Shown here: one piece after another, positions 35,361 through 44,281 of the stretch
Layout: each line of letters opens with the position of its first letter
Position numbering within the stretch: position 1 is the first letter of the stretch
From: Streptomyces beigongshangae
Lineage (GTDB): Bacteria; Actinomycetota; Actinomycetes; Streptomycetales; Streptomycetaceae
Assembly: GCF_019710745.1 (NCBI RefSeq)
Contig: NZ_JAHKJW010000004.1
Location: forward strand, 62,001-126,000
Direction of reading: 5' to 3'
Length of the DNA stretch: 64,000 nt
Made by a program: the position numbers and the translations under genes
The notes under the pieces: model-generated
Database searches by the model: none
What the model saw: only the letters and a program-made list of their open reading frames with translations
Told to the model about the DNA's origin: nothing

Positions 35361-36261
35361 ACTCACGCCCGGCCGCCGGTACGCGGACGAGGAGCCCGGC
35401 GCCGGCCCCGACCGCGCACAGCTGGACACCGCGCTGCGCGAACTGGCCCAGGACCACGAGACCCCCGCGACCGTCCCGGGGGCGGAGATCCGCCGCCGCG
35501 CGGTACGCCGCCGCCGGCGCCGCACGGCCGCGCTGACCGCCGCGGGCACCGCCTGCGCGGGGGTGCTGGCCCTGGTCCTGGCCGTCGTGCTGACCGGCGG
35601 CGGGGAACCCCGGCCGGTCCCGCCCGCGGCCAGTTACGGGGCGCCGTCCCCGTCGGTCCCGCCGGCCACCGCGGCGCCCTCCCCGGTCGTCGCCGCGGCC
35701 AGGGTGGACCTCGTCCGCCGGGAACTCGTCGCCCAGGGGCGCAACCTGCCCATCTCCTCCGGAACGGGCGGGTCGTCGACGCCGACGGGGCTGATGACGG
35801 TCACCGCCAAGTACGAGTCGGCGGTGGTGCCGGGCGAGGTGTCCGACTGGAGGAAGTACCAGGTCGAGACGGACTGGGTGATACGCCTGCGCGGCGCCGA
35901 CGACCGTACGGGCTACCTCCTCGCCCTCACCTGGGACGAGAAGGCACCCGGCAACTACGACAGCACCGGCGGCGCGATCGGTCTGCGCAGCGCCGACGCG
36001 AAGTGGCTGTACGGGGTGCTCCAGCCGGGGGCGGTGGTGGAGGTGGTGGGGGCGGCTCCGACCCGGTCGGCCACGGAGGGGGCACCGTCGCGGACGGGAC
36101 TGCCCGAACCGTCCGCGGCGACGGAGCCGGTGGCGGGACCGGGGGCGGAACCGGGAGGGACGGACACGGCGGCCGGGACCACGGACACGCCGACCACGGC
36201 CGGGGTCTCGGACACGCCGGCCGCCATCGGCGATACGCGGCGCGAACCGGCCCGCGGATAG
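35350..36261 (+). CDS. Single-pass membrane protein, putative anti-sigma factor
   Basis: 303 residues. A cytoplasmic N-terminus of about 55 residues ends RRRAVRRRRRR, then one membrane helix (TAALTAAGTACAGVLALVLAVVL), and an outside domain of 200 residues with a Thr/Pro/Ala-rich tail. No zinc HxxxCxxC anti-sigma motif is visible, so the anti-sigma role rests on gene order: it overlaps the ECF sigma gene by 11 bp (GTG start, GGGAGGGAGG upstream). The C-terminal part may be wall-associated. Confidence 0.7.
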   Translation: MSDELTPGRRYADEEPGAGPDRAQLDTALRELAQDHETPATVPGAEIRRRAVRRRRRRTAALTAAGTACAGVLALVLAVVLTGGGEPRPVPPAASYGAPSPSVPPATAAPSPVVAAARVDLVRRELVAQGRNLPISSGTGGSSTPTGLMTVTAKYESAVVPGEVSDWRKYQVETDWVIRLRGADDRTGYLLALTWDEKAPGNYDSTGGAIGLRSADAKWLYGVLQPGAVVEVVGAAPTRSATEGAPSRTGLPEPSAATEPVAGPGAEPGGTDTAAGTTDTPTTAGVSDTPAAIGDTRREPARG

Positions 36262-36445
36262 GGCAATCCTGGGGTGGGCTTTACTGCGCGTTAGTTGCAG
36301 GTGCGGGGTCCCGGCGTGAAGGTGGGGGCAGTCCCGCCGGAGGCACCTCCGGCGGTCGCCCGACGGCCACCCCTCCTCCTGACGTGCCTCCCCGCAACCG
36401 GGAGGAGCGGGTGGGACTCCGTGGACGGACCGTTCGGCGGGTGGC

Positions 36446-36871
36446 TCAGCGGGCGTGCGGCAGCAGCCGGTCCACCACGCGGCGGGCCGCACCCGGACGC
36501 GGTTCGGCGGCCACCGGCGGACGCTCCCAGTCGCAGGGCGGTGACGGCCGGTGGGGCGGGGCCGCGCCGTGCTCCTTCAGCGCCACGCTCACCAGGCCCA
36601 GCAGGAGCTGGACGTCGGAGTCGCAGTCCAGCAGCACGGTGATCCAGGAGGCGCCGGGGCGGACCCTGATCGCGCCGGAGTGCAGGAGTTGGGGGAGCAG
36701 CCGTTCGACCGCCGTGGGGGTGAGGTAGAGGTCGGCGGAGTCGTCGGAGTGGAAGTGGACGATCTCGTGTCCCGCCGATGCGAAGGCGAGCCCGACGGCG
36801 CACCGGGGCGGGCCACTTACCAGGTTCGGCCAGGTCTCCAGAAGAGCCATGGCGCGAGGGGCCGCGGTCAT
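36446..36871 (-). CDS. DUF5519-like (luciferase-domain) small protein
   Basis: 141 residues with the pattern ALLETWPNLVSGPPRCAVGLAFASAGHEIVHFHSDDSADLYLTPTAVERLL...GAIRVRPGASWITVLLDCDSDVQLLLGLVSVAL, which matches the family annotated DUF5519 or 'luciferase domain-containing'. The name does not imply light emission. AAGGATGGGG precedes the chosen ATG; another ATG 7 codons later is possible. Soluble; function unknown. Confidence 0.65.
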   Translation of the reverse strand: MTAAPRAMALLETWPNLVSGPPRCAVGLAFASAGHEIVHFHSDDSADLYLTPTAVERLLPQLLHSGAIRVRPGASWITVLLDCDSDVQLLLGLVSVALKEHGAAPPHRPSPPCDWERPPVAAEPRPGAARRVVDRLLPHAR

Positions 36872-37006
36872 GACCCCATCCTTGCGCACGCTTCACCTGC
36901 AGTACCACCCCTGGCAACCTCCGATCACCGTGGTCGCACGCCCGGTGACGCGGCCGTCCTCAAGGGCGTTCGGGGTCGGGGGCGTTCGGGGCAGGGGCGT
37001 TCGGGG

Positions 37007-37888
37007 TCAGGGGCGCCGCAGCAGGTCCCGGATCACCGCGGTGATCTCGTCGGGGGCCTCCTCCGCCATGAAGTGGCCGTACGGGACGGTGCTGTGCCGC
37101 AGGTCGTCCGCCCACGCCGACCACAGCGCGGCGGCGTCGAAGCCGAGGGCCGGGCCCCAGTCCTGCTGGAGGACGGTCACCGGCATCCGCAGGCGGCGGC
37201 CGGCCGCGCGGTCGGCGCGGTCGTGCGCGACGTCGGCGCCCGCGGAGGCGCGGTAGTCGGCGACGATCGACGGGACGGCCGCGCGGGACGCCGCGAGGTA
37301 GGCGGCGCGGACGTCCGTCGGCAGGGCCGCCGGGTCGCGCGTCCAGGCGTCCAGGAAGTGGCCGAAGAACGCGTCGGGGCTCGCCCCGATCAACTGCTCG
37401 GGCAGGCCGGGCGGCTGGGCCATCAGATAGAGGTGGAAGCCGACCGCGGCGGACGTGCCGCGCATCACCTCCCACATGTCGAGCGTCGGCAGGACGTCCA
37501 GGGAGGCGAGGTGGGTGACCGTGTCCGGGTGGTCGAGGCCGGCGCGGATCGCGACGAGGGCGCCGCGGTCGTGGCCGGCCAGCGCGAACCGGTCGTGCCC
37601 GAGCGCCTTCGCGAGGGCGACGACGTCGGCGGCCATCGTGCGCTTCGAGTACGCCGTGCCGTCGGGGTCGGCGGGCTTGTCGCTGGCCCCGTAGCCGCGG
37701 AGGTCGGGGCAGATGACGGTGTGCCCGGACGCGAGGGCGGGTGCCACGTGGCGCCACATGAGGTGGGTCTGCGGGAAACCGTGGAGGAGGACCACGGGTG
37801 TGCCGGTACCGCCGACGGCGACGTTCAGCGAGACGTCCTCGCCGACGGCGACGCGGTGCTGGGTGAAGCCGGGGATGGTGGGGGTCAC
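37007..37888 (-). CDS. Alpha/beta hydrolase (haloacetate dehalogenase/epoxide hydrolase-like)
   Basis: 293 residues: HGFPQTHLMW oxyanion region, DLRGYGASD, nucleophile elbow GHDRGA with Asp as nucleophile (not Ser), and the catalytic His in YGHFMAEEAP. An Asp nucleophile with this layout marks the dehalogenase/epoxide hydrolase branch. GTG start with GGAG upstream. It is divergent from the BTAD regulator and could be its target. Substrate unknown. Confidence 0.87.
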   Translation of the reverse strand: MTPTIPGFTQHRVAVGEDVSLNVAVGGTGTPVVLLHGFPQTHLMWRHVAPALASGHTVICPDLRGYGASDKPADPDGTAYSKRTMAADVVALAKALGHDRFALAGHDRGALVAIRAGLDHPDTVTHLASLDVLPTLDMWEVMRGTSAAVGFHLYLMAQPPGLPEQLIGASPDAFFGHFLDAWTRDPAALPTDVRAAYLAASRAAVPSIVADYRASAGADVAHDRADRAAGRRLRMPVTVLQQDWGPALGFDAAALWSAWADDLRHSTVPYGHFMAEEAPDEITAVIRDLLRRP

Positions 37889-38033
37889 AGGGTCTCCAGG
37901 TGATGTGTCGGGGCGGGGCGGGGCAGAGCGGGGCGGGGTGCCGGGTACCGGGTACCGGGCCCGGTTCCAGCCTCGGGGACGCCGATCAGCGGGCGATCAG
38001 CAGACGATCGTCGGGCGGGACGGCGGGCGGGAC

Positions 38034-38078
38034 GACAGGTGGCACGACAGGTGGCACCACAGGCGGGCGCAGTAGCGT
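38034..38078 (+). promoter_or_regulatory. 12-bp direct repeats next to a -10 element of the BTAD regulator gene
   Basis: GACAGGTGGCAC is repeated at 38034 and 38046 and followed by a related CACAGGCGGGCG (38058), ending 3 bp before the -10-like TAGCGT (38073-38078). Direct heptamer repeats close to a -10 box are the usual SARP target, although their classical period is 11 bp, not 12. Confidence 0.45.
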
Positions 38079-38120
38079 GAGAGGCGGAGATCTCTGCTGG
38101 TGAGGAGGGTGTCGGACGGT

Positions 38121-40259
38121 ATGGACCGGATCGCGGAGGACCGGAACACGGAGGACCGGATCGGGTTCGGGGTGCTCGGGCCGACGGTCGCCTTCGCCGG
38201 GGACGGGCGGGAGCTCGCTCTGAAGGGGCCGCGGCACCGGGCCGTGCTGGCCCGGCTGATCGTGGCCCGCCGCCGGGTCGTGCCCGTCGCCCGGCTGGTC
38301 GAGGACCTGTGGGCGGACCCGCCGCCCGGTGCGGTGGGAGCGGTGCAGACCTTCGTGGCCGCGCTGCGGCGCGCCCTGGAACCGGAGCGGCCGCCACGGA
38401 CACCGGCCCGGCTGCTGGTCACCGACGGCCCCGGTTACGCGCTGCGCGCGGCGCCGGACGCGGTGGACGCCTGGCGCTTCGAGGCGGCACTGGGCGGTGC
38501 GGCCGGCCTGCCCGCACCGGAGGCGCTCGCCACCCTGGAGGAGGCGCTGGACCGGTGGCGGGGCCCCGCCTACGCGGAGTTCGCGGGGGAGGACTGGTCC
38601 CGCGCCGAACGCGCCCGCCTCGCCGAACTGCGCCTCCAGGCGGTGGAACGGCGGGCGGAGACCCTGCTGGCGCTCGGCCGCCCGGCGGACGCGGTGCCCG
38701 ACCTGGACGCCCACCTCACGGACCACCCCTGGCGGGAGGACGCCTGGCGCCTCCTGGCCCTGGCGCTCTACCGCCACCACCGCCAGGGCGACGCGCTGGC
38801 GGTCCTGCGCAGGGCCCGCACGGTCCTGGTGACCGGACTGGGAGTGGATCCGTCTCCCGCCCTGCGCCACCTGGAATCGGACATCCTGCACCACTCCCCC
38901 GCCCTGGACCTCCGGCCGGGCCGGGTCCAGGGGGGTACCGGGGGAGGTGCGGCGGTAACACCCCCGCCCCCACCCCTGCCCTCGTTCTCGCCCTCACCCC
39001 CGCCCGGCCACGGCAGCGTCCCCTCCGCCGACCCCACGGCCCGCCTGTGGACGCGGGCCGCCGCGGCCTACGACCGCACCGTCGCCGGAGGTGCCCGCGC
39101 CCGCCTGGACTCCACCGTCCACCTGCTCCGCGGCCTCGCGGTCACCGGCGGCGCGGGCCTGGAGGAGGCCCGCCGCCACCGCACCGCGGCCATCACCGCG
39201 GCGGAGGAGTTCGCGGACCCGGAACTCACCGCCCGGGTCATCGGCGCGTACGACGTCCCGGCGATCTGGACCCGCTCGGACGACCCCGCGGCGGCCGCCC
39301 GGATCGTCGCCGCGGCGGAACGGACCCTCGCGGCCCTGCCCGCCACCGGCCCCTCCTCCCACGGCCCCTCCTCCCACGGCCCCTCCTCCCACGGCCCCTC
39401 TTCCCACGACGCCGCCCGCTGCCGCCTCCTGACCACCATCGCCCTGGAGACCCGCGGCGCGACCGGACCCCGGGGTCCCGAGGCCGCCCGCGAGGCGGAG
39501 GGGCTCGCCCGCCGCCTCGACGACCCGGCCCTCCTGGCCTTCGCCCTCAACGGCGCGTTCATGCAGTCGTTCACCCGCGCGGGCCTCGCCCCGCGCCGGG
39601 ACGCGATCGGCGCGGAACTCGTCGGACTGGCCGCCCGCCACGGCCTGGTGACCTACGAGGTGCTGGGCCACCTCATCCGTCTCCAGGCCCGTGCGGCGCT
39701 CGGCGACTTCGCCGCCGCGGACCACCACGCGGCCGCCGCCGACCGCCTCTCCGAACGCCACGAACTCCCCCTGGTGGGCGCCTTCACCGAGTGGTACGGA
39801 GCCCTGCGGCTCAGCGCGACCGGTCACCCCGCCCGTGCCGAGACCGCGTACCGCACCGCCGCCGCCCGCCTGGACGGCGCGGGCATGCCCGGCCTGGCAC
39901 GCGGCCTCCTCCCCCTCGCGCTCCTCTGCCTGCGCCTGACCCACGGACTCCCGCCGGACCAGGACCTCGGGACGGACTGGGGTCCCCACCGTCCTTGGGC
40001 CGAGCCGTTCACCCTGCTCGCGGCGGGTCGCGGGGCCGAGGCCCGTGCCGCCCTGCGCGCCCTCCCGGAGCCCCCGCACGACCTCCTGTACGAGGCATGC
40101 TGCGCGCTGGAGGCCGAGGCGGCCCACCGGCTCGGCGACCGCACCGCGCTGGAACGGGCCCGCACCCGTCTGCGCCCGGCCGCCGCCGAACTCGCGGGCG
40201 CGGGCAGCGGACTGCTCACCCTGGGGCCGGTCGAGCGGTATCTCACCGACCGGCGATGA
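38121..40259 (+). CDS. BTAD/SARP-type regulator with TPR-like C-terminal half
   Basis: 712 residues. Residues about 15-100 are the OmpR-type winged HTH (VLGPTVAFAGDGRELALKGPRHRAVLARLIVARRRVVPVARLVEDLW), residues about 105-255 the bacterial transcriptional activation domain (BTAD) (AWRFEAAL... WRGPAYAEFAGEDWSRAERARL...RLLALALYRHHRQGDALAVLRRAR). No NB-ARC ATPase follows; instead a Pro-rich linker and about 350 residues of helical repeats. A fourfold PSSHG repeat interrupts them. ATG 38121 is chosen with GAGGAGGG 11 bp upstream; GTG 38100 or 38109 are alternatives. Pathway not evident from neighbours. Confidence 0.88.
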   Translation: MDRIAEDRNTEDRIGFGVLGPTVAFAGDGRELALKGPRHRAVLARLIVARRRVVPVARLVEDLWADPPPGAVGAVQTFVAALRRALEPERPPRTPARLLVTDGPGYALRAAPDAVDAWRFEAALGGAAGLPAPEALATLEEALDRWRGPAYAEFAGEDWSRAERARLAELRLQAVERRAETLLALGRPADAVPDLDAHLTDHPWREDAWRLLALALYRHHRQGDALAVLRRARTVLVTGLGVDPSPALRHLESDILHHSPALDLRPGRVQGGTGGGAAVTPPPPPLPSFSPSPPPGHGSVPSADPTARLWTRAAAAYDRTVAGGARARLDSTVHLLRGLAVTGGAGLEEARRHRTAAITAAEEFADPELTARVIGAYDVPAIWTRSDDPAAAARIVAAAERTLAALPATGPSSHGPSSHGPSSHGPSSHDAARCRLLTTIALETRGATGPRGPEAAREAEGLARRLDDPALLAFALNGAFMQSFTRAGLAPRRDAIGAELVGLAARHGLVTYEVLGHLIRLQARAALGDFAAADHHAAAADRLSERHELPLVGAFTEWYGALRLSATGHPARAETAYRTAAARLDGAGMPGLARGLLPLALLCLRLTHGLPPDQDLGTDWGPHRPWAEPFTLLAAGRGAEARAALRALPEPPHDLLYEACCALEAEAAHRLGDRTALERARTRLRPAAAELAGAGSGLLTLGPVERYLTDRR
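39348..39407 (+). repeat. 15-bp coding repeat (GPSSH)
   Basis: Four near-perfect 15-bp units GGCCCCTCCTCCCAC inside the BTAD regulator gene. Confidence 0.9.
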
Positions 40260-40268
40260 CCGGTGCGC

Positions 40269-41255
40269 TCAGCCCCACTCGTCCTGCCCGCCCTGCTCGT
40301 CCTGCTCGTCCTGCTCGTCCTGCCTGCCCTGCACGTCCCCGTCGGCCCGTTCCCCGGGTGGCTGAACCGCGGGGACCGTCTCCCGGGGCGCCGGGGGCGT
40401 CCGTCCCGCGAGCACTTCCTCCAGGCGCCGCGTACCGGCCTCCACCGCCTTCCGCGTGTCCTCGGCGTCGATGTCCGCGAGGCCGCCGTGCGTGAGGGAG
40501 AGGGCGCTGTCGCCGACCCGTACGGCGGCGAAGTCCAGTGTCAGGAAGGCGGGTTGACCGTCACCATAGCCGTCCTCGTCGCCATCTTCGTCGCCGTCGC
40601 CGTCGCCGTAGTCGTAGCCGTTCACGGTGACCCGCAGGCCCGCGCGGGCCTCACCGAGACCGGGCGGCGGCGCCGCGGCGGTCCGCACGGTGACCTGCCC
40701 GCCCCGCGCGTCCGTGGCCGTGAACTCCCCGCAGGTCTCCGGCACCCTCTTCAGCCAGGTCAGCGCCTCGTCCAGCGCCGCCCGGTCGTACGCCCCGACC
40801 TGGTACCGGAGCTGTGCTACGCCGTCGGCGCGGTCGAAGCCCGCCACCGAGCGGGCTCCGACGGGCCCGCCCAGCAGATCCTCGGCGTACAGACCGTCGA
40901 GCAGCCGCCGGCAGTCGGCGGTGTCCGGCTTCCCCTTGAGGAGGGCGTCCCGCCAGGTCGCCGCGCCCCCGGTCGGTGTCCAGCCGTCGCCCAGGTCCGC
41001 GGGGCCGATCAGCGCCGATCCCGCCTGCGCCTCGGTGAGCGTGGGCGCGACGGTGACCGACGGGGAGGGCGACACGGCCCGTGCGGCCGCGGGGGAGGCG
41101 GAGCCGGCCGCCCTGTCCGCGGCACCGGCACCGGCGTCGGCGCCGCCCACCATGTCCGAGCACCCGGCCGTGGTGAGCAGGGCGGTCGCCGCCGCCAGCG
41201 CCGGGACGAGGGCGGGGGCGGTGCGCCGGGCACGGCGGGGCGGACGGTTCAGCAC
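40269..41255 (-). CDS. Lipoprotein with PknH-like sensor-type domain
   Basis: 328 residues, GTG start. The N-terminus has a signal peptide ending in the lipobox TTAGC (Cys about residue 32), so it is anchored outside the membrane. The rest resembles the extracellular sensor domains of actinobacterial lipoproteins (LIGPADLGDGWTPTG...CRRLLDGL... VAQLRYQVGAYDRAALDEALTWL). An acidic GDGDGDEDGDEDGYGDG stretch could bind calcium, and the C-terminal tail is a QDEQDE repeat from a 9-bp tandem repeat. It is convergent with the regulator gene with only 9 bp between stop codons. Confidence 0.8.
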   Translation of the reverse strand: MLNRPPRRARRTAPALVPALAAATALLTTAGCSDMVGGADAGAGAADRAAGSASPAAARAVSPSPSVTVAPTLTEAQAGSALIGPADLGDGWTPTGGAATWRDALLKGKPDTADCRRLLDGLYAEDLLGGPVGARSVAGFDRADGVAQLRYQVGAYDRAALDEALTWLKRVPETCGEFTATDARGGQVTVRTAAAPPPGLGEARAGLRVTVNGYDYGDGDGDEDGDEDGYGDGQPAFLTLDFAAVRVGDSALSLTHGGLADIDAEDTRKAVEAGTRRLEEVLAGRTPPAPRETVPAVQPPGERADGDVQGRQDEQDEQDEQGGQDEWG

Positions 41256-41449
41256 GGATGCCTCCTACGGCTCCCGACGACAGGGGGTCTCCTCACACGG
41301 CACCATCGTCCGGCACCTCCCACCAGCGCACCGGGCCGACCGGGTGAGCCCTCGCGCCCCCGACCCCGTACGGACACCGGTCCACGTGCTCCGTGAATTG
41401 TTCGGTGAAGCACGGGTGAAGCCGAGTCGTCTTCTGCAAGGCTGAGCCG

Positions 41450-42457
41450 ATGCAGACCCTTTACAGAAGACTGCTCGGTATCCTTCCCCGGATAGGCGTG
41501 AAGGTGGTCGACCTCGGTCCCGGTACGGCCCTGGTGTTCCGGCGCGGCGAACGGACCGCCGTGCCCGTGGGACGCGGAGCCGACCTGGTGACCCGCGGCA
41601 AGGGGCGGTACACGGTCACGGAGGCCGGGACGGACACCTGGGTGGTGGCGCACGGGTCCACGGAGCGGCACCCGACGACCGTGCCGCTCGGCGGCACCGG
41701 AGCGCGGCTGCTTCTCGACGGGGCCGTGCCGGCGGAAGGGGAGCGGGAGTTCCAGCTCGCCGCGTCCCACCACCTGTGCGCCCAGCACGTGGCCGCGCTG
41801 CTGGAACTGAACGGCGTGAACTGCGTGTTCGACGTCGGCGCCAACAGCGGGCAGTACGGCAAGGGGCTGCGGCGGTTCGGCTACACGGGACGCATCGTGT
41901 CGTTCGAGCCGGTCGCCGCGACGTTCGCGAAGCTGCGCAGGTCCGCCGAGAACGACCACGACTGGCAGGCGTACAACTTCGCACTCGGGCGCGAGGAGGC
42001 CGTCCGCTCCATCCACGTGGACTGGAAGTCCATGAACTCGCTGCTGCCGCCGAGCGAGTACGGCAAGGAGCGCTACCGGCGGTTCGCCAAGGGGCGTACC
42101 GAGGAGATCGAGATCCGGCGGCTCGACGACGTGATGCAGAAGGCGCTGGAGGGCATCGACGACCCCCGGCCGTATCTGAAGATGGACACGCAGGGGTTCG
42201 ACATGGAGGTGTTCGCGGGGGCGGGCGAGCGGATCTCCGAATTCGTCGGGATGCAGTCGGAGGTCGCGGCCCTCCAGCTGTACGAGGGGAGCCCGGCGAT
42301 GGGGAAGGCGATCGCCGCGTACGAGGCGGCGGGGTTCGGGGTCACCGGCATGTACCCCGTCACCCGGGATCCCGCGACCGGCCGGGTCGTCGAGTTCGAC
42401 TGCGTGATGGTGCGCGCGGATGACGGGGCGGGCGAGGTGACGGGGCGTGCGAGGTGA
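41450..42457 (+). CDS. FkbM-family methyltransferase
   Basis: 335 residues. The FkbM-type SAM-binding motif is CVFDVGANSGQYGKGLRRFGYTGRIVSFEPV (about residues 125-155), with YLKMDTQGFDMEVFAGAG and FVGMQSEVA further on. The first 110 residues are an extension with no clear match. Family members O-methylate sugars or polyketides. The gene stands alone with divergent lipoprotein and downstream kinase. Confidence 0.9.
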   Translation: MQTLYRRLLGILPRIGVKVVDLGPGTALVFRRGERTAVPVGRGADLVTRGKGRYTVTEAGTDTWVVAHGSTERHPTTVPLGGTGARLLLDGAVPAEGEREFQLAASHHLCAQHVAALLELNGVNCVFDVGANSGQYGKGLRRFGYTGRIVSFEPVAATFAKLRRSAENDHDWQAYNFALGREEAVRSIHVDWKSMNSLLPPSEYGKERYRRFAKGRTEEIEIRRLDDVMQKALEGIDDPRPYLKMDTQGFDMEVFAGAGERISEFVGMQSEVAALQLYEGSPAMGKAIAAYEAAGFGVTGMYPVTRDPATGRVVEFDCVMVRADDGAGEVTGRAR

Positions 42458-42486
42458 CGGCACGGGCGGGGTGACGGCACGGGCGG
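42453..42486 (+). repeat. 17-bp perfect tandem duplication after FkbM gene
   Basis: GGTGACGGCACGGGCGG occurs twice head to tail at the 3' end of the methyltransferase gene and just past it. Confidence 0.9.
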
Positions 42487-42641
42487 GGTGAGCGGGTCTG
42501 CGTCCCGGACGGGCGTCGGCGGGGTCGGAAGATCGGTAGGCTGGGGACGCTGCGAACCCCCCGCCCGAGCGCTTCCGCATCGCTGAAGTGCCGCTCGCAG
42601 TAGTCGTGTTGGTCTTCTGCTGTGTTGAGGATGATTCCCTG

Positions 42642-44210
42642 GTGCTCGTCGCGGAGCGGTATCGGTTGCAGGCGTCCATCGGCCGGGGCGGGATGGGCGA
42701 GGTGTGGCAGGCCACCGACGAGGTGCTCGGCCGGTCCGTGGCCGTCAAGCTGCTGCTGGGGGACGAGGCGGACAGCGCGTCCTCCGCGCGGTTCCGGCTG
42801 GAGGCGCAGACGGCCGCCCGGCTGAGCCACCCGTACGTCGTCGCCGTCTTCGACTTCGGCGCCTGGGAGGATCGTTTCTACCTGGTCATGGAGCTGGTCG
42901 AGGGCCGCAGCCTCGCGCAGGAGCTGACCGCCTCCGGCACGCTCGGACCGGAACGGGTCGCGACCGTCGCCGCCCAGGCCGCCGCCGGGCTCGCCGCCGC
43001 GCACCGTGAGGGGATCGTGCACCGGGACATCAAGCCCGGCAACCTCCTCTCGGACGCCCACGGCACCGTGAAGATCGGCGACTTCGGCATCGCCCGCTTC
43101 GTGGACGACCCGTCGTCCGCGCTCACCACCGCCGGCCAGATCGTCGGCACCAGCCTCTACCTCGCCCCCGAACGAGCCCTGGGGCGCCCGGCGTCCGCCT
43201 CCTCGGACGTGTACTCCCTGGGCTGCGTGCTGTACCAGCTCCTCACCGGCAGACCGCCGTTCCAGGGCGAGAGCGCGACGGTCACCCTGCACCAGCACAT
43301 CGACATGGCGCCGGTGCCGCCCCGCGAGCACGGCGTCCGGCTGCCGCCCGCCTTCGAGAACTACCTCCTCGGGCTGCTCGCCAAGCAGCCCGAGGACCGG
43401 CCCACGGCCCAGGAGGTCGCGGACTGGTTCGCCTCGGGGGCCTGGCGGGGGAGGGCCGAGCCGCTGCCGGTCGCCGCACCCCGACAGCCGGGGACGCAGG
43501 GGACACCGGGGACGCAGAGGGCGCAGAGGGCGCAAGGGTCGTACGGGACCGCCCCGCCGCGGTCCGGCGCCGCCGACTCCGGGGCCCCGACGACGTACCG
43601 GCTGCCCTCCGCCGCCGCGCAGCCGACCGGGCGCGCCGCCGCCCGTGCGGCCCGCTCCGACACCTCCTCGCACGCCGCCCGCCCCGGACCCTCGCGCCGC
43701 GCGCGGCCCGCCGGGTCCGGCCGCGGGGGAGGTGTCGGGACCGCGGTCCGCCGCCGGCCCCGGGTGTTCGGCGTCCTCGCCGGGGCCGTGCTCTTCGTGC
43801 TGGCCGTGTTCGCGGGCATGTCGATGTTCGCGCCGGACACCACCGGGACGAAGACCGGGCCGTCGGGGACGGCGCCCTCCGCCTCCCCGGCCGGGGGCAC
43901 CTCCGGCAGGTCGTCGGACGATTCGTCGGACGAGTCGTCGAACGGTTCGGCGTCCGGGGAGCCCGTGGCGGGAACCGCGGCGGGCGCCGGGGACGGCCGG
44001 AACCAGGAGTCCGGGACCACGTCCGGCGCCGGCCCGGCGCAGGACCCCGCGACCGCTCCGGACCCCGCCGCGAACGGGGACGGACCGCGGAAGAAGGAGG
44101 GGGAGAAGGCCGAGAAGCGCGACCCGGCCGGGAACGCGGGCGGCGGCGGGGGAGACGAAGAGAACGAAGGGGATGAGGGGGGCGAGGGGGAAGAGGAGGA
44201 CGAGGGATGA
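42642..44210 (+). CDS. Transmembrane Ser/Thr protein kinase
   Basis: 522 residues. The kinase domain (about 5-265) has GRGGMGEVW, VAVK, HRDIKPGN, DFG and APE motifs, all intact. A Pro/Gln/Ala linker leads to one membrane helix (VFGVLAGAVLFVLAVFAGMSMF) and an outside tail of about 130 residues very rich in Ser, Gly, Asp and Glu. No PASTA repeats are present. GTG 42642 gives the usual VLVAERYRL start; longer frames run through the upstream spacer. Confidence 0.9.
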   Translation: MLVAERYRLQASIGRGGMGEVWQATDEVLGRSVAVKLLLGDEADSASSARFRLEAQTAARLSHPYVVAVFDFGAWEDRFYLVMELVEGRSLAQELTASGTLGPERVATVAAQAAAGLAAAHREGIVHRDIKPGNLLSDAHGTVKIGDFGIARFVDDPSSALTTAGQIVGTSLYLAPERALGRPASASSDVYSLGCVLYQLLTGRPPFQGESATVTLHQHIDMAPVPPREHGVRLPPAFENYLLGLLAKQPEDRPTAQEVADWFASGAWRGRAEPLPVAAPRQPGTQGTPGTQRAQRAQGSYGTAPPRSGAADSGAPTTYRLPSAAAQPTGRAAARAARSDTSSHAARPGPSRRARPAGSGRGGGVGTAVRRRPRVFGVLAGAVLFVLAVFAGMSMFAPDTTGTKTGPSGTAPSASPAGGTSGRSSDDSSDESSNGSASGEPVAGTAAGAGDGRNQESGTTSGAGPAQDPATAPDPAANGDGPRKKEGEKAEKRDPAGNAGGGGGDEENEGDEGGEGEEEDEG

Positions 44211-44228
44211 GACGCCGGGGCGGTCCCC

Positions 44229-44281
44229 CAGAAGCCAGAGTCAGAAGCCAGAAGCCAGAAGCCAGAAGCCGAAGTCAGAAG
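44229..44281. repeat. Heptanucleotide tandem repeat (AGAAGCC)
   Basis: About seven units of CAGAAGC/AGAAGCC, AG-rich on the plus strand, between the convergent kinase and PucR genes and reaching into the last PucR codons. Confidence 0.9.

Noticed and set aside
44229..44281. CRISPR-like repeat
   Set aside because: Units are 7 bp and contiguous with no spacers.
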